Positions 48,901 through 58,629 of a DNA stretch of 64,000 bases are shown piece by piece. The notes below the pieces were generated by a model. It was not told where the DNA came from and searched no databases. It saw only the letters and a program-made list of their open reading frames with translations. The stretch is from positions 1,912,301-1,976,300 of the forward strand of contig OZ026605.1 of the NCBI GenBank assembly GCA_964020085.1, given 5' to 3'. Both the position numbers and the translations under genes were made by a program. How positions within the stretch are numbered: position 1 is the first letter of the stretch; each line of letters starts with the position of its first letter. This stretch comes from Micromussa lordhowensis (Eukaryota; Cnidaria; Anthozoa; Scleractinia; Lobophylliidae).

Positions 48901-50141
48901 ACCAAGCAATTCATGACAGAGTTTTTCAAATTTATCCGGAGTTAATTTATTGAGGATCCTAAGAAAACAGAAACATTTCATCATTAGCCCAAAATTTCTA
49001 GAATATATACAGAATAACATTAAACTTGACATGTGTTTCTTGCTTTCATCCAGAGAAGTTTCAACTGAAATCACAAAAACCATATTGATGAACCAAAACA
49101 AGTACATTTCACTAGTTTGTGCTTGAGTTGGAAGTGGCTTTCTTTCTCATGCCAATATTATTGTTATTATTATAATTGCTCCAAGGCGAAAAGCATTTTG
49201 TTTTTCCTCACAAGTCCAGCTTTAAACCTAATATTAACCTGGGTGTAGTGGAAATATAATGCACTGGTTCTGGTGGCATAGGACCAATTATAATGTGTTT
49301 TGTCATGAATACCCCACAACTGAAAAGAATAATTCTTGTTTCCAAAGTATTTCCTTTCACATAGTTCCAATCAGTATAATCACCACAGTTTTTCTCTTAC
49401 ATGAAAAATTCAACTGGCTGTCAATTGTTGGTATGAAGTAAGTCACATGCCACTTAGCTTGAAACAGTAAAACCCATGGATGAAAGGAACAGGAATTATT
49501 TTTTTCATACATATATCCATAGGAGAGGGCTTATTAAGGAAGAGCTAATGTTTTAAAATAAGGGCCACTGAGCTTAATAAAGAAAATGTGCTTAATACCA
49601 TTTTGGCTTAATACCATTTTGCAAAGCAAAGATGAAGTCAAAACTCGCCAATGTAATTTCATAAATTCAATAACACATATTTTTAATGGTGGTACAATCA
49701 AATTCATCAGTGCTCCAAGTAAGAACTGGTGCTACAATTTCAAGGCATTTTAGAGGAGTGAACTAGTCTACAATTAAGCAAACAGTAATCTTGCTGACAG
49801 TTGGCATTGAGTTGTTACCTGCTTTAGTATGTATGTAAGCTATTTCAACTAAAATGGTTCGAAACCCAGGCGCTAAATACTCTACTTTAATATAAAAAAC
49901 GACCAGGATCATCGGAAAATCTACAAAAAATAATAAAGACACGAGGAAGGCATTATTACCCTCGGACCCGTCGAAAAACCGCTTCATCATTACGATATTG
50001 AAGTCGGTTGATCTGTGGAGGGACCCATCGTTGAAATTCTTGCTGCGGATGAACTTGGTTTGGCTCTTGTAAAGGCAGCGATGCAGGTACAACCTCCCTG
50101 ACTCCGGAAAAATCCAAAGATTTTGCCCCGCGTCCGTCCAC
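36912..50141 (-). CDS. EIF4G2: Eukaryotic translation initiation factor 4 gamma 2 (DAP5/NAT1/p97), GUG start
   Basis: Twenty-six coding exons (high to low): 49960-50141, 48856-48958, 48323-48436, 47955-48021, 47507-47599, 46943-47001, 46202-46312, 45805-45915, 45282-45353, 44345-44598, 43998-44107, 43614-43666, 42911-43003, 42588-42686, 42164-42243, 41810-41936, 41138-41236, 40857-40958, 40298-40355, 39863-39909, 38785-38883, 38437-38495, 37867-38020, 37447-37501, 37091-37212, 36912-36977. They sum to 862 codons plus TAA; human is about 907 aa. Domains: MIF4G about 55-290 (EPKYSSMYAQLCL, CYLMRTVGPKLD), a Gly/Pro-rich linker about 305-495, MA3 about 500-620, and W2 about 690-862 (LYALQVFCHSQNFPKG, WKEDVSEKHPGKGKALFQ, NAWLTWLETADEE). 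DAP5 drives cap-independent or alternative initiation by binding eIF4A and eIF3; it lacks the eIF4E-binding region, and here only about 55 residues precede MIF4G. The first codon is GUG, with an in-frame TGA five codons upstream. Confidence 0.95.
37523..37678. mobile_element. Palindromic MITE, TAGACCA-end family, EIF4G2 intron
   Basis: Ends TAGACCAATTTCCATATATT and the near-complement finishing CTGGTCTA. Inner arms AACAATAGACCTCAGC and complement. A second member is in LIN7 at 60,563-60,680. Confidence 0.85.
38958..39414. mobile_element. Two adjacent palindromic MITEs in EIF4G2 intron
   Basis: 38,958-39,104 is a near-perfect hairpin (GGTCATTACAGGGAAATCTC with complement, centre GACCGAGCGACAGCGAGGTC). 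It is followed by a second unit to about 39,414 bounded by TTTATTATATGGC and GCCGTATAATAAA. Confidence 0.8.
43281..43568 (-). repeat. tRNA-headed SINE in EIF4G2 intron
   Basis: Reverse-oriented relative of 34,592-34,878: GGTAAAGTCAGCATACGAGC at its 3' end and AGGGTTCGAAACCCGGAGC (B box) near its head. It lies between coding exons 43,614-43,666 and 42,911-43,003, in the same orientation as the host gene. Confidence 0.75.
47326..47472. mobile_element. Palindromic MITE in EIF4G2 intron
   Basis: Arms GATATATCAAACACTCGAGA / GTTTGATATAT with inner ACAGTGTTTCATCGG-type and TATCCAAA pairing. It lies just below coding exon 47,507-47,599. Confidence 0.75.
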
Positions 50142-50188
50142 TTTTGTAACTTTTCACTAATCTACTAAAACGCGTCGTTGAAGGAAAC
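50142..50188 (-). other. EIF4G2 5' leader next to the GUG start, with upstream splice acceptor
   Basis: On the minus strand, CTTTCTTGCAG ends at 50,189, a good acceptor, so the coding exon probably extends to 50,188 and joins an upstream non-coding exon. Between this acceptor and GUG (50,139-50,141) lies an in-frame TGA (50,152-50,154) and no in-frame ATG. The GUG context is ACAAAAGTGG, with A at -3 and G at +4. This leader decides the start: an AUG from an upstream exon could not read through the TGA. Confidence 0.7.
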
Positions 50189-50429
50189 CTGCAAGAAAGG
50201 GAAACGCCAAACAAAGACAATGAATGATCACGCCATCACTTTACGTCCCTTTTTCTACCGCATATCCGAGCCTCGACACTCTTGTATAATTTCAAAGTCA
50301 CCTAATTAAAACCTTAAGGCCAAATAGGCAAGCAACCTTACTGTAGAAGAAAAGAAAAGGCGAAGTTTTCGTTGATCTTTAGACGCTATATTCTCAATGT
50401 TTCTTCTTTTATATAATTCTTCGATGGTT

Positions 50430-50660
50430 TTCTGTGGCATACCCAGCATGCAATGGGGTTAAAAATACCCATCAAGCGTCGGCAGCTCGGTACAACTAAA
50501 CTGTATCCGCGCGCTTTCTCTGTATAATCAGCAACACTATCATAAGTGTTATGTACGGGTGTATCTAATGACAACACAAAGTGAAGTCGTTGTTCATCCC
50601 GTCCCCGTCCCGATATCAGGAGATCTGTAGTCTCCGCGCGGTGCGCCATTCCAAGGTTGA
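50430..50660 (-). promoter_or_regulatory. Candidate promoter / 5' untranslated region of EIF4G2
   Basis: This CpG-containing stretch lies upstream of EIF4G2. It holds CCCAGCATGC (near 50,443), which resembles the core of the ZNF143/Staf promoter motif, and a CpG-rich patch near 50,630-50,645. A minus-strand reading frame of 87 codons (50,386-50,649) overlaps it. I do not recognise that product and treat it as leader or upstream ORF. Assignment rests on position and motif only. Confidence 0.3.
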
Positions 50661-51385
50661 CTGTACCCTATCAACCTGCGTATCAATCGCTTCATGCAGT
50701 CAGTAGAAGGGAGAGCTTTCCTGGACCTGCATCCGAAAGCCGCAGATGAACTCTGAGTTTGAATTTATTTCGTTAACTTGATGATATTAAAATCATTCAT
50801 TGCTTCCTTGCGCTGTTTTAAACCACTACAAAAAGCTTTGATTTTTGGTTGCTGCCATCAATGCAACTGAGAAATCTACCACTGTGGTCACCAGGTCACC
50901 TCTGCATGGACTTAACGCTTTCTGCAGGTGCACAATCTGTTGGCGAGCTGTGGTCTTTACCAAAACACATCATAGGAGAAACAACTGGTTGCCTGTTTTC
51001 TCCCTATTAAAAACTCCTTGCATTCACTACAACAACTTGGTGTGCGTCAAAAAGTTCTGGCGCCAAAATGACGTCATGTTGCGGACGGTGTTTTCGGCTA
51101 ACTCGGCCTATTCGAGTAGAAATGTGAATGTAGATGTATTCCCCAAGGAGCATATCACTTGATATGCTCCTGATTCCCCTGACTATTTTTTTAGGGCAAA
51201 ATGGTACGAATTTTACACTATAAGAGTCTCAAACTTTCAAATCGTGTTTTTCAAACTATATATTTTGTATATATTTAATCAGATCAAGTTTTTTCGTCAG
51301 CCCAGGGCACAGTATTCAAGTTCCACGGACAGGTCCAATTAGTCTTCAGATTCTGCATCAGGACGCAACGCAATATTCTAACCAG

Positions 51386-51455
51386 ATGGATCCAGCCATT
51401 CAAGCCGAACTTGACCGGCAGCAGTCTAGTATGCTTGAAAAACTGGGGAAACGAA
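51386..51455 (+). other. Possible orphan first exon, unrecognised
   Basis: ATG at 51,386 opens MDPAIQAELDRQQSSMLEKL and then meets GTACGT, a plausible splice donor at 51,456. Without splicing the frame stops at 51,464-51,466. It lies about 170 bases left of the LINE and its inverted-repeat arm. It could be the start of an uncharacterised gene or of a mobile-element protein. I do not recognise it, and no matching downstream exon was found. Confidence 0.2.
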
Positions 51456-51554
51456 GTACGTTATAAAGCAAGGCTGCATGTCTCGGTGAATCTATTAGCT
51501 GGAGTATGGCCGCCAGCTTGCGCCACTCCGTCGTCGTCGTTGTGCGTACGCGTC

Positions 51555-53730
51555 CTACCTTTATCGCGCGGGCTATCGCGCGTGTTTTGTGTTTTGTGGC
51601 GGCCATTTTGAATTTTTAATGCTCGCGCGGTCTGTTAGTACGAGGTCTGGAACCGAAAATACGGAAATCACTCGGAGTCTCCTCGGAGATCTAAGAAAAT
51701 GACAAGTCACTTTCACTTTATTATCCTCGGTGAGAGATCGGATCCTCCGAAAATTTGCGAGGCCCAGACTTCTTTTCGGTTCCAGACCCAACGAACAATT
51801 CACTTAGAACAGATATGGAAATTTCTCAAATACAGGTGTCAGTTGATGATGTGACAAAGCACCTGACTGGGCTTGACACCTCAAAAGCTTGTGAACCCGA
51901 CGGCATTTCAGCGCGCCTACTGAAAGAATGTAGCCAACAAATTGCTCCGAGTCTCTGTGGGATTTTTAATCAGTCTCTCAGCAGCAGTCAAATTCCTACA
52001 GAGTGGAAATCCGCGGACATAACACCCATTCACAAGAAAGACTCAAAAGAGCTTGCCGAAAACTACCGACCCATATCACTTCTTCCGATTGTCAGCAAAG
52101 TCCTGGAACGCTACGTTTTTAATTGTCTGTATGATCATGTTAATAACTTAATTACTCCTTTACAACACGGATTCCTAAGGAATCGCTCATGTGTCACCCA
52201 GCTACTATCCGTTCTTCATACCATCGGCCGAAACCTGGATAAAAACATCCAGACGGACGTAATTTACCTAGACTTCGCCAAGGCGTTTGACACTGTGGAT
52301 CATAACGTCCTCCTTTCCAAGTTAAAAGCCTACGGGGTGTCAGGTCAGCTTCTAACCTGGTTCGCTAACTACCTACCTGGGCGACTCCAACGAGTTGTTA
52401 TCGACGGCGCAACTTCGCAATGGGCCCCTGTCACTTCTGGGGTCCCCCAAGGCAGCCTTTTGGGGCCACTGCTATTCATAATATTTATTAACGACCTCCC
52501 AGATGTAGCCATAGGTGATGTTTTCACTTCCCTTTATGCTGACGATACCAAAGCATATCGCAACATCAATACCATCGAAGACTGCATGTCCATGCAGAAA
52601 ACCCTGACCAACATGGACACGTGGACTCGGCACAACAATATCCGGTTCAATGCTTCCAAATGCAAGGCGCTAACCATCACTCGAAAAAAGAGCCCGCTAA
52701 ACTTCATTTACAAACTTGATAATGTAGAGCTCGAGCGTGTGTCCACGGAGAAAGACGTTGGAGTTAACATCACCAACTCCCTCACCTGGAACACACATAT
52801 CCACGCCATTACTGCTAAGGCCAACAAGTTACTTGGACTTTTAAAACGCACGTGCCCACTATTAAATGATGTCTCTGCTAGACGCTCACTTTATCTTACA
52901 CTTGTGCAGTGAAGTCACAGTTATCCTACGCGACCCAAGTCTGGTCCCCGGACAAGATAGCATTAAAAACTCAAATTGAAAGGGTTCAAAGGAGGGCCAC
53001 AAGATGGATCCTCAAACAACGTGTAAGCGTGATGTCATACAGAGACAGACTTTTAACTTTGAAACTTCTTCCTCTGACATTTGACCGCGAACTCAAAGAT
53101 CTTGTTTTCTTTTACAAATGTCTGAATGGTTTTACTGATCTTAATGTTTCTGATTTTGTTTCTTTTGTTTCTCACGGCCGAACCAGGCTAAGTAATTCAT
53201 ATAACCATAAAACTCCTGTATGTAAAACTAGCACCTTTCAGGCCTCTTACTTTAATCGTATTGCTAAGCTCTGGAACTATATCTGTAAATTTTCAACCCC
53301 TACCAGTTTTCCAACTACTGCTTCCTTCCGCAACTTTGTTACTGAGCACATGTTTCACCTTCTGCACAATCACTTTGACATATACTATCCCTGTACCTGG
53401 TCAATTGTACGATCCTGCTCTTGTCATCCCTAGTTTTTAGCGTCTTTTAAATTTAACCGTGTTCTTAATTATTATTTGTATTTTAATTTTTTTTTTCATG
53501 GGCGGCGCCTCGCATGGGTCCTCGTGTCCCGTTCGCACCTGCCCTTTTGACCTTTTCACTTCATATCACTCTGCATATTTATTTCATTTCTTCTTGGTTA
53601 TTTTCTTGTTGTATGTAACATGTGTAATGGTCAATAAAGCTGTTAAAAAAAAAAAAGACCTCGTACTAGCAGACCACCACAAAACACAAAACACGCGCGC
53701 GATAGCCCGCGCGATAAAGGTAGGTTGATC
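51555..53730 (+). mobile_element. LINE insertion bracketed by an inverted repeat
   Basis: The RT pseudogene lies between two arms in inverted orientation. The left arm starts CCTACCTTTATCGCGCGGGC at about 51,557 and runs to about 51,645. The right arm, directly after the poly-A, runs 53,657-53,727 and is its reverse complement. The left arm has about 28 extra bases in the middle. Direct target-site duplications would be expected for a simple LINE insertion; here the flanks are inverted. Either the LINE landed in a TIR element, or the structure arose by inversion or template switching at integration. Confidence 0.7.
51755..53433 (+). pseudogene. Non-LTR retrotransposon reverse transcriptase, 5'-truncated and frameshifted
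   Basis: The first frame, 51,755-52,912, encodes a LINE reverse transcriptase: WKSADITPIHKK, ENYRPISLLP, YLDFAKAFDTVDH, SGVPQGSLLGPLLF and the catalytic YADD (residues 261-264; codons 52,535-52,546). The conserved C-terminal part continues in another frame from 52,909 to 53,433 (SQLSYATQVWSP). A one-base-type frameshift near 52,905-52,912 separates the two. No endonuclease domain precedes the RT, so the copy is 5'-truncated. Sequence style fits the Jockey/CR1/L2 group; the exact clade needs a tree. The 3' end shows AATAAAG and a run of As at about 53,645-53,656. Confidence 0.9.
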
Positions 53731-55782
53731 TTTTATTCATATTCTAAACGGATGTGAGGGCTCCCTGTGCGTCCACGAGCAATACCGCTAGCCATGATAT
53801 ATATATAACCATGAGAAAATCAATTAATGGGTATGGGGCTCTGCGGATCCAAGAGATTTCCTTCACAAATTTAAAGCTACTTTGACAATGTTTGACGAAA
53901 TTCATTTTTTATCAAAACAATTTTCTTATATTTTTTATCTTTTATTCAATTTTTCAACTGTGTATATTTAACAAATTGACGTCAGTTTTTCAGTCATGCG
54001 TCTGTTCTGTTATTGATCATGAAATATTTAATTTCGTCAAAACATTATTGTCAAGCGGCCATCCGTCCGTGCAGACTATTGGGAGGGGGATGGAAGTCTC
54101 AAGGTAACTTCTCTTGGCGGGAAATTGCGCGTACGTGATACTGCGCTTTTGGACAGACCGCGTTTTTCTGGCGGGAAACTAGAATGGAAATCGCCCAAAG
54201 GTCTATCCAGAGATATCTAGGGAGAGTTTGTTTTTTAGCTGAACGACTGTTCCCGAAAAGAAAAGAAAACTCATTTCTATGTATTGTTATTCCAACAAAC
54301 GATAGCGGAGTTGATATTACGTTTTCAAGACAGGCTTTTAACTGAAGCAGAACGTGAAAGAGAACGCTGGAGAGCAAAGATTAGCAGGCAAAGAGTAGCC
54401 AAAAAGATCGCGAAAGGACTAGAGAAAGAAAGCGAAACAGTACTGAACAACGCCGTGACATAGACTGAGAGTCAGGGCTAGAGAAAAGAGATGAAATAAT
54501 ACCGAACGATACCGTCAAGAAGAGCAATTATTAGAAAATAATTAGAAAAAGGAAGCGAAATGTAAGCGAGGAACCACACGAAGTGAACACAATGGAGGCA
54601 AAATATATTAAGAATGGCAGAGAAAAGACTAGTTCAATTCAGCGTCACAGCTTTGCTGGAAGTTTCTATTATCAAACTGTAATCAGCATGATAAGATGCA
54701 ACTTTTTGCAAAGTTTAAAAAAAGTCTTCCAACGGGGGCTCATTGCCATCTTCAGAGCCACTTTGACGCTCGTACGTTGTGATTAGCATTGTTTGCAAAG
54801 TATGAAGATTTCCTTGTTTTGTTTGTGCAGTTTATTAGGTTTGGTTAAATGCTTGGGTGGATTTCTCTGTTAAAAGTTAGTAAAAGACTAGTAAAGCTAA
54901 GGCTGATGAAACGACATGCAAAGCCCTCGGCAAAAATGACATTCAAAATACGCTTTGGGGTGAATATACGGACGTTTTCCGGCTTCTAAATGCATTTCTT
55001 AATGGCTTTACCTTGAGAGATACTGATCAATCTTAAAATAAGTTTCTTTAACATTTCTTTCATTTGGCCATCCTTCGTTGAGACGGGATTTGCTATTTGA
55101 TACTCGGATGCAGTGAAGTACAAATTGCGTTTATCATGATGTAGATTCCTCGGGTTTGTTTGTTTGTTTTTTAGCTGTTGTTTCTGTTCAATTCAATCGG
55201 CTTGGTGAAAGGCTTATCGATGAAAAGGTTATTATGCTGAGCAGATGATTAGTATGTTATGGGAGCTCTGCTTTTTGGGCTTAGATGAATCTATTTCTAC
55301 TTTTTTTCATTTCTAATCATTCATTCAATGATTCATTTACAACTTCTTTCTTTCATCTATTCACACTAACCAACTAACTCATTCACTCACTAACTAATTG
55401 ACTGAGTGACTGACTGACTGACTTACCTACTTACACACTTAAATTTCAGTGCAGTGTTATCAATATTTACTTACATGACCTGTCTACACAAGATTACATT
55501 TGATAGTCCAGACTACCGTGACACAGTCAATCTCATACCGTAGTAAAACCAAACCAAAGAAAACCGCTCTAACAGTATCACAACATGTGTCGTACTCATC
55601 TCACAAAGTTATTAAAAGAGAAATCAAAAGAAAAAGTGAAATAGATGAAGATTGGTAAGTGCACAAAAAAGAGAACATTAACTTGAAAATGCTTAGCCAT
55701 GATAGTTTTCCAATTGATACATTACTTGGAAATTGTTCCTAACCACAGTCTCCTCAGTACATGATCAGGGTATTTCGACTTG
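53434..55782. other. Spacer between LINE and GPCR
   Basis: Contains the LINE 3' end and right inverted arm (to 53,727) and a palindrome-like stretch (about 53,878-54,050) with CTACTTTGACAATGTTTGAC. It also holds degenerate Arg/Glu-rich coding debris (about 54,330-54,540), a MITE fragment (54,682-54,722) and a TGAC/ACTC simple repeat (55,370-55,435). No intact gene seen. Confidence 0.6.
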
Positions 55783-56799
55783 TTATGAACTCACGTTTGC
55801 CAAAACACTTACGTGAGTAATGCTACTAATTGCACTTCTTGGACGAGGTGGTTCTAAGGAGCGAACGACAATTATTTCAGGTGCGACAGAGACGGTAGAG
55901 CCACGCCCTTTCCATGCAACAAGAATCTTCTTCATCTTGTTACGGACAGCTGGACACATGACGCCGTATATCCACGGATTTAACGCGCTACTCAAATGTA
56001 CTACATAAGGCACGACCAGAACGAACTGACGGGGAAGTTTCGCCTTCAGTACCAGACGGCTCAGGACAATCATCAAGAAAGCCGGTATCCATAACGCAGC
56101 AAATGTAAACACGAGAACGAACAACGCCCTGGTTAGGTTGATCTCTTGCATCGACAGCTGCGAAATGGTAATCGCGTTGTGATGGCGGATAGTTCGGAAC
56201 ACACGAAAGTAACACACCGAGATGATTATCAAGCACCAAAACACGAAAAAAGCCACGATGAAGAACGTGTAGCCGATCTCTGCACTTGTGAGGCTGAATT
56301 TCATTACACACGCAGCCATGACGGGGTTGAAAGCAAATGTGGAGGAACCAGACACTATAGGTAGAAAGACAATAACTGCTACAAATGCCCAGAGGGAAGC
56401 AATGTAGAGCATCGATCGGTTATAGGTGAAAGCTTTTTTAGACACGTTGGGCTTCAAAACACAAACGTATCTATTGATGGCTGTAAGAGCCATGGTCGCC
56501 ATGGATGCGTAAGTCAAGAAGTGCATGAAGAAGCCACCTATCTGGCAACCAAAATTGCTAAAAGACATCTTTCCTGTGGTAAGAGAGGACCAGAATAGGG
56601 CTCCGGGAATGCAGGCGTTGAGAAGATCAGTCATCGCCAAAGCTGCGATCAAAATGCCAGTTGAACTTTTCAAACGAGGTTTTCTGTACAACGAAACGAG
56701 AAGTAGCGCATTGCCGAGGATACCCAGTAGTACTAGAAGTGCAGATGTCGATGATTCAACTACAACAAGTCCAGCACTACGTGGTGGTAAGGCAGCCAT
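55783..56799 (-). CDS. Class A (rhodopsin-like) G-protein-coupled receptor, melatonin-receptor-like, intronless
   Basis: An uninterrupted frame of 338 codons with seven hydrophobic segments. Landmarks: GN in TM1 (N30), LAMTD in TM2 (D58), cysteines C85 and C164 for the extracellular disulfide, NRY at the end of TM3 (residues 109-111), SLW in TM4 (W137), LWIP in TM6 (P239) and NPWIYG in TM7 (274-279). NRY in place of DRY is typical of melatonin receptors and relatives; NPxxY is kept, unlike NAxxY in vertebrate melatonin receptors. Cnidarians have many such intronless orphan receptors, and the ligand cannot be read from sequence. The start ATG at 56,797-56,799 leaves a short N-terminus of about 15 residues without an N-glycosylation sequon. 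The stop is just before 55,783. Neighbours are functionally unrelated. Confidence 0.88.
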   Translation of the reverse strand: MAALPPRSAGLVVVESSTSALLVLLGILGNALLLVSLYRKPRLKSSTGILIAALAMTDLLNACIPGALFWSSLTTGKMSFSNFGCQIGGFFMHFLTYASMATMALTAINRYVCVLKPNVSKKAFTYNRSMLYIASLWAFVAVIVFLPIVSGSSTFAFNPVMAACVMKFSLTSAEIGYTFFIVAFFVFWCLIIISVCYFRVFRTIRHHNAITISQLSMQEINLTRALFVLVFTFAALWIPAFLMIVLSRLVLKAKLPRQFVLVVPYVVHLSSALNPWIYGVMCPAVRNKMKKILVAWKGRGSTVSVAPEIIVVRSLEPPRPRSAISSITHVSVLANVSS

Positions 56800-58629
56800 A
56801 CCTGCTGGGTGACTGGAAAATATACTGACTTTTGGGCTTAATCCTGTGATATCGACCTTTATCTACTCGTTTTCTACGTTGAATAGCCAAAGTCAATTTA
56901 CGAGCGTACCGTAGGCGAAAAAAGAAAAGTATAAAAAGAATTAAATTTCAAATATGTTCAATTCTCACGCTCGATCTTTTATGAAATTGTAGAAATGTCA
57001 ATTAGTAAACCGGATTTACTTTACAGAAGTAAGATACAATATAAATCTGGACAAATGCATCGAGTGTCCATACAAAAAGTCCTAAGACCTGCCAGTGAAT
57101 AATACTACTCAAATATGAGAGCTCCATCGTTTCATTTGAACATAAGAGCAAGAGGAACTTACTTTCAGAGGAGAATCTGTGAAAGGCAAAGTTTAATGTT
57201 TAAACTTAACCAAAAAGAAATTAAACTGAAATATCTCGCTTTCACAACAGTGACTGCGTCATAATCATTATAAATTTATCAAAGTATATGTAAACAATTG
57301 CTTCAGAGACAACATCTGTGAATTTCCCATGATTTGCCAGTAAAGTTAAGTCAGTGCTAATTGAGGAAATAGCTTCTGATTTTACGTTCTAAGAAAGAAA
57401 AGGGGTCCGCTTAGTAAACTTGACTTAAATTTTAATGACTCCCACGGCCTCTTGTTTTTATTGGCTCGTCTGCTAAAACTGAATAACAAAAACGAAACCT
57501 CCAGTTTCGCCTTTTTCGCCTCCTTTTCAATGAATTGCATTTGAGCAATGCGTCAATGAAGTGTCCTTAATGTCTTTTCAGTTCAGCCTATTATTTAGGC
57601 TGCAATCAAGTTTCCTGACCATAAGCAAAAATAAATTGTAATAATCAATACCATTGCCAGGTGTCTGAACTGAAGCCTTAGGATGTAGAAATTTCAAAAA
57701 CGCCGGCAATGTTTTAGAAATTTGTGGTTGACATCGGATTTCCATAGAAAGATTGGATTTACTGTCATATATCAGTTCGTGAATTGCTGTTCAGTTTGAC
57801 AACATACAAAGTCAGAAAGAGGTTATGATAAACATATTGAAATGGAGCACAGTTCATGTACAATAAATTTTATAGCCCGTGTACGTGTCGCAATTCCTGT
57901 TTAATAGTCAAATCCAGATTTCCTCTCGTTTTTTTTTTTTACTTTTACTTTGACACCGTGAATATCTTTTATAAAATAAATTACAATATTTAGAGAGGAA
58001 GCTACATAAGACTTCGCCGGTTTTCGTGCAGGTCCTCTATCGTGGTCGAATTGGAACTTGATATTGGTTTTGATGGAGGGAAGAACCAACAACAAACTTA
58101 AAAAACATGATGTCACCGGGCCGGAATTGAACCCGGCCGGACCACATTGGTGGGAGGCGAGCACTCTCACTACTGCGTCATCCCTGTTCTCCTTTATTTT
58201 CAACTAAGAGCACAGTTTTTTGCCGATATTGTAGCCTGTTATCCTTTAACTAGGGTGAATTAAATCAGATAACAACTATTTAAAGAATTAAACTGTTAAT
58301 GCCACGAGAAATGTTAAAGAACATGAACTGCTTATGCTCCTCGGTCAGAAGGTCTCAAAATAAACAAAATTTCACTGTTGGCTTCACAAGATGCCAAAGG
58401 AGACTCGTTGTCTTTGTAGGGCCGTAGCCAGAAAGCAAAATTATGGCTGGGGCAAGGTCCATGGTTAAATTTTCTTCCTTGCATTTAGGGCGTTTATGAT
58501 AACTATAATCAGTAAAAACGAAAAAGATGATTGAGGCAAGTGTTCCGGCAGGTGACCGAGAAAGACTGAAACGTACTTTTTTCTGTTGATTGATTGTCAC
58601 GTGATCGCGAGGCGAGGAACGCGTCCAAG
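56800..58629. other. Spacer between GPCR and LIN7
   Basis: Upstream regions of both divergent genes. A tRNA-like SINE fragment lies at 58,121-58,188 (minus). Nothing else supported. Confidence 0.6.
58121..58188 (-). repeat. tRNA-like SINE fragment
   Basis: On the minus strand it reads GGATGACGCAGTAGTGAGAG near the head and GGGTTCAATTCC as B box. The cloverleaf stems are not convincing, so I call it a SINE head and not a tRNA gene. Confidence 0.5.

Noticed and set aside
50386..50649. 87-codon frame upstream of EIF4G2 as a separate gene
   Set aside because: It overlaps the expected promoter and leader of EIF4G2, and the protein is not recognised.
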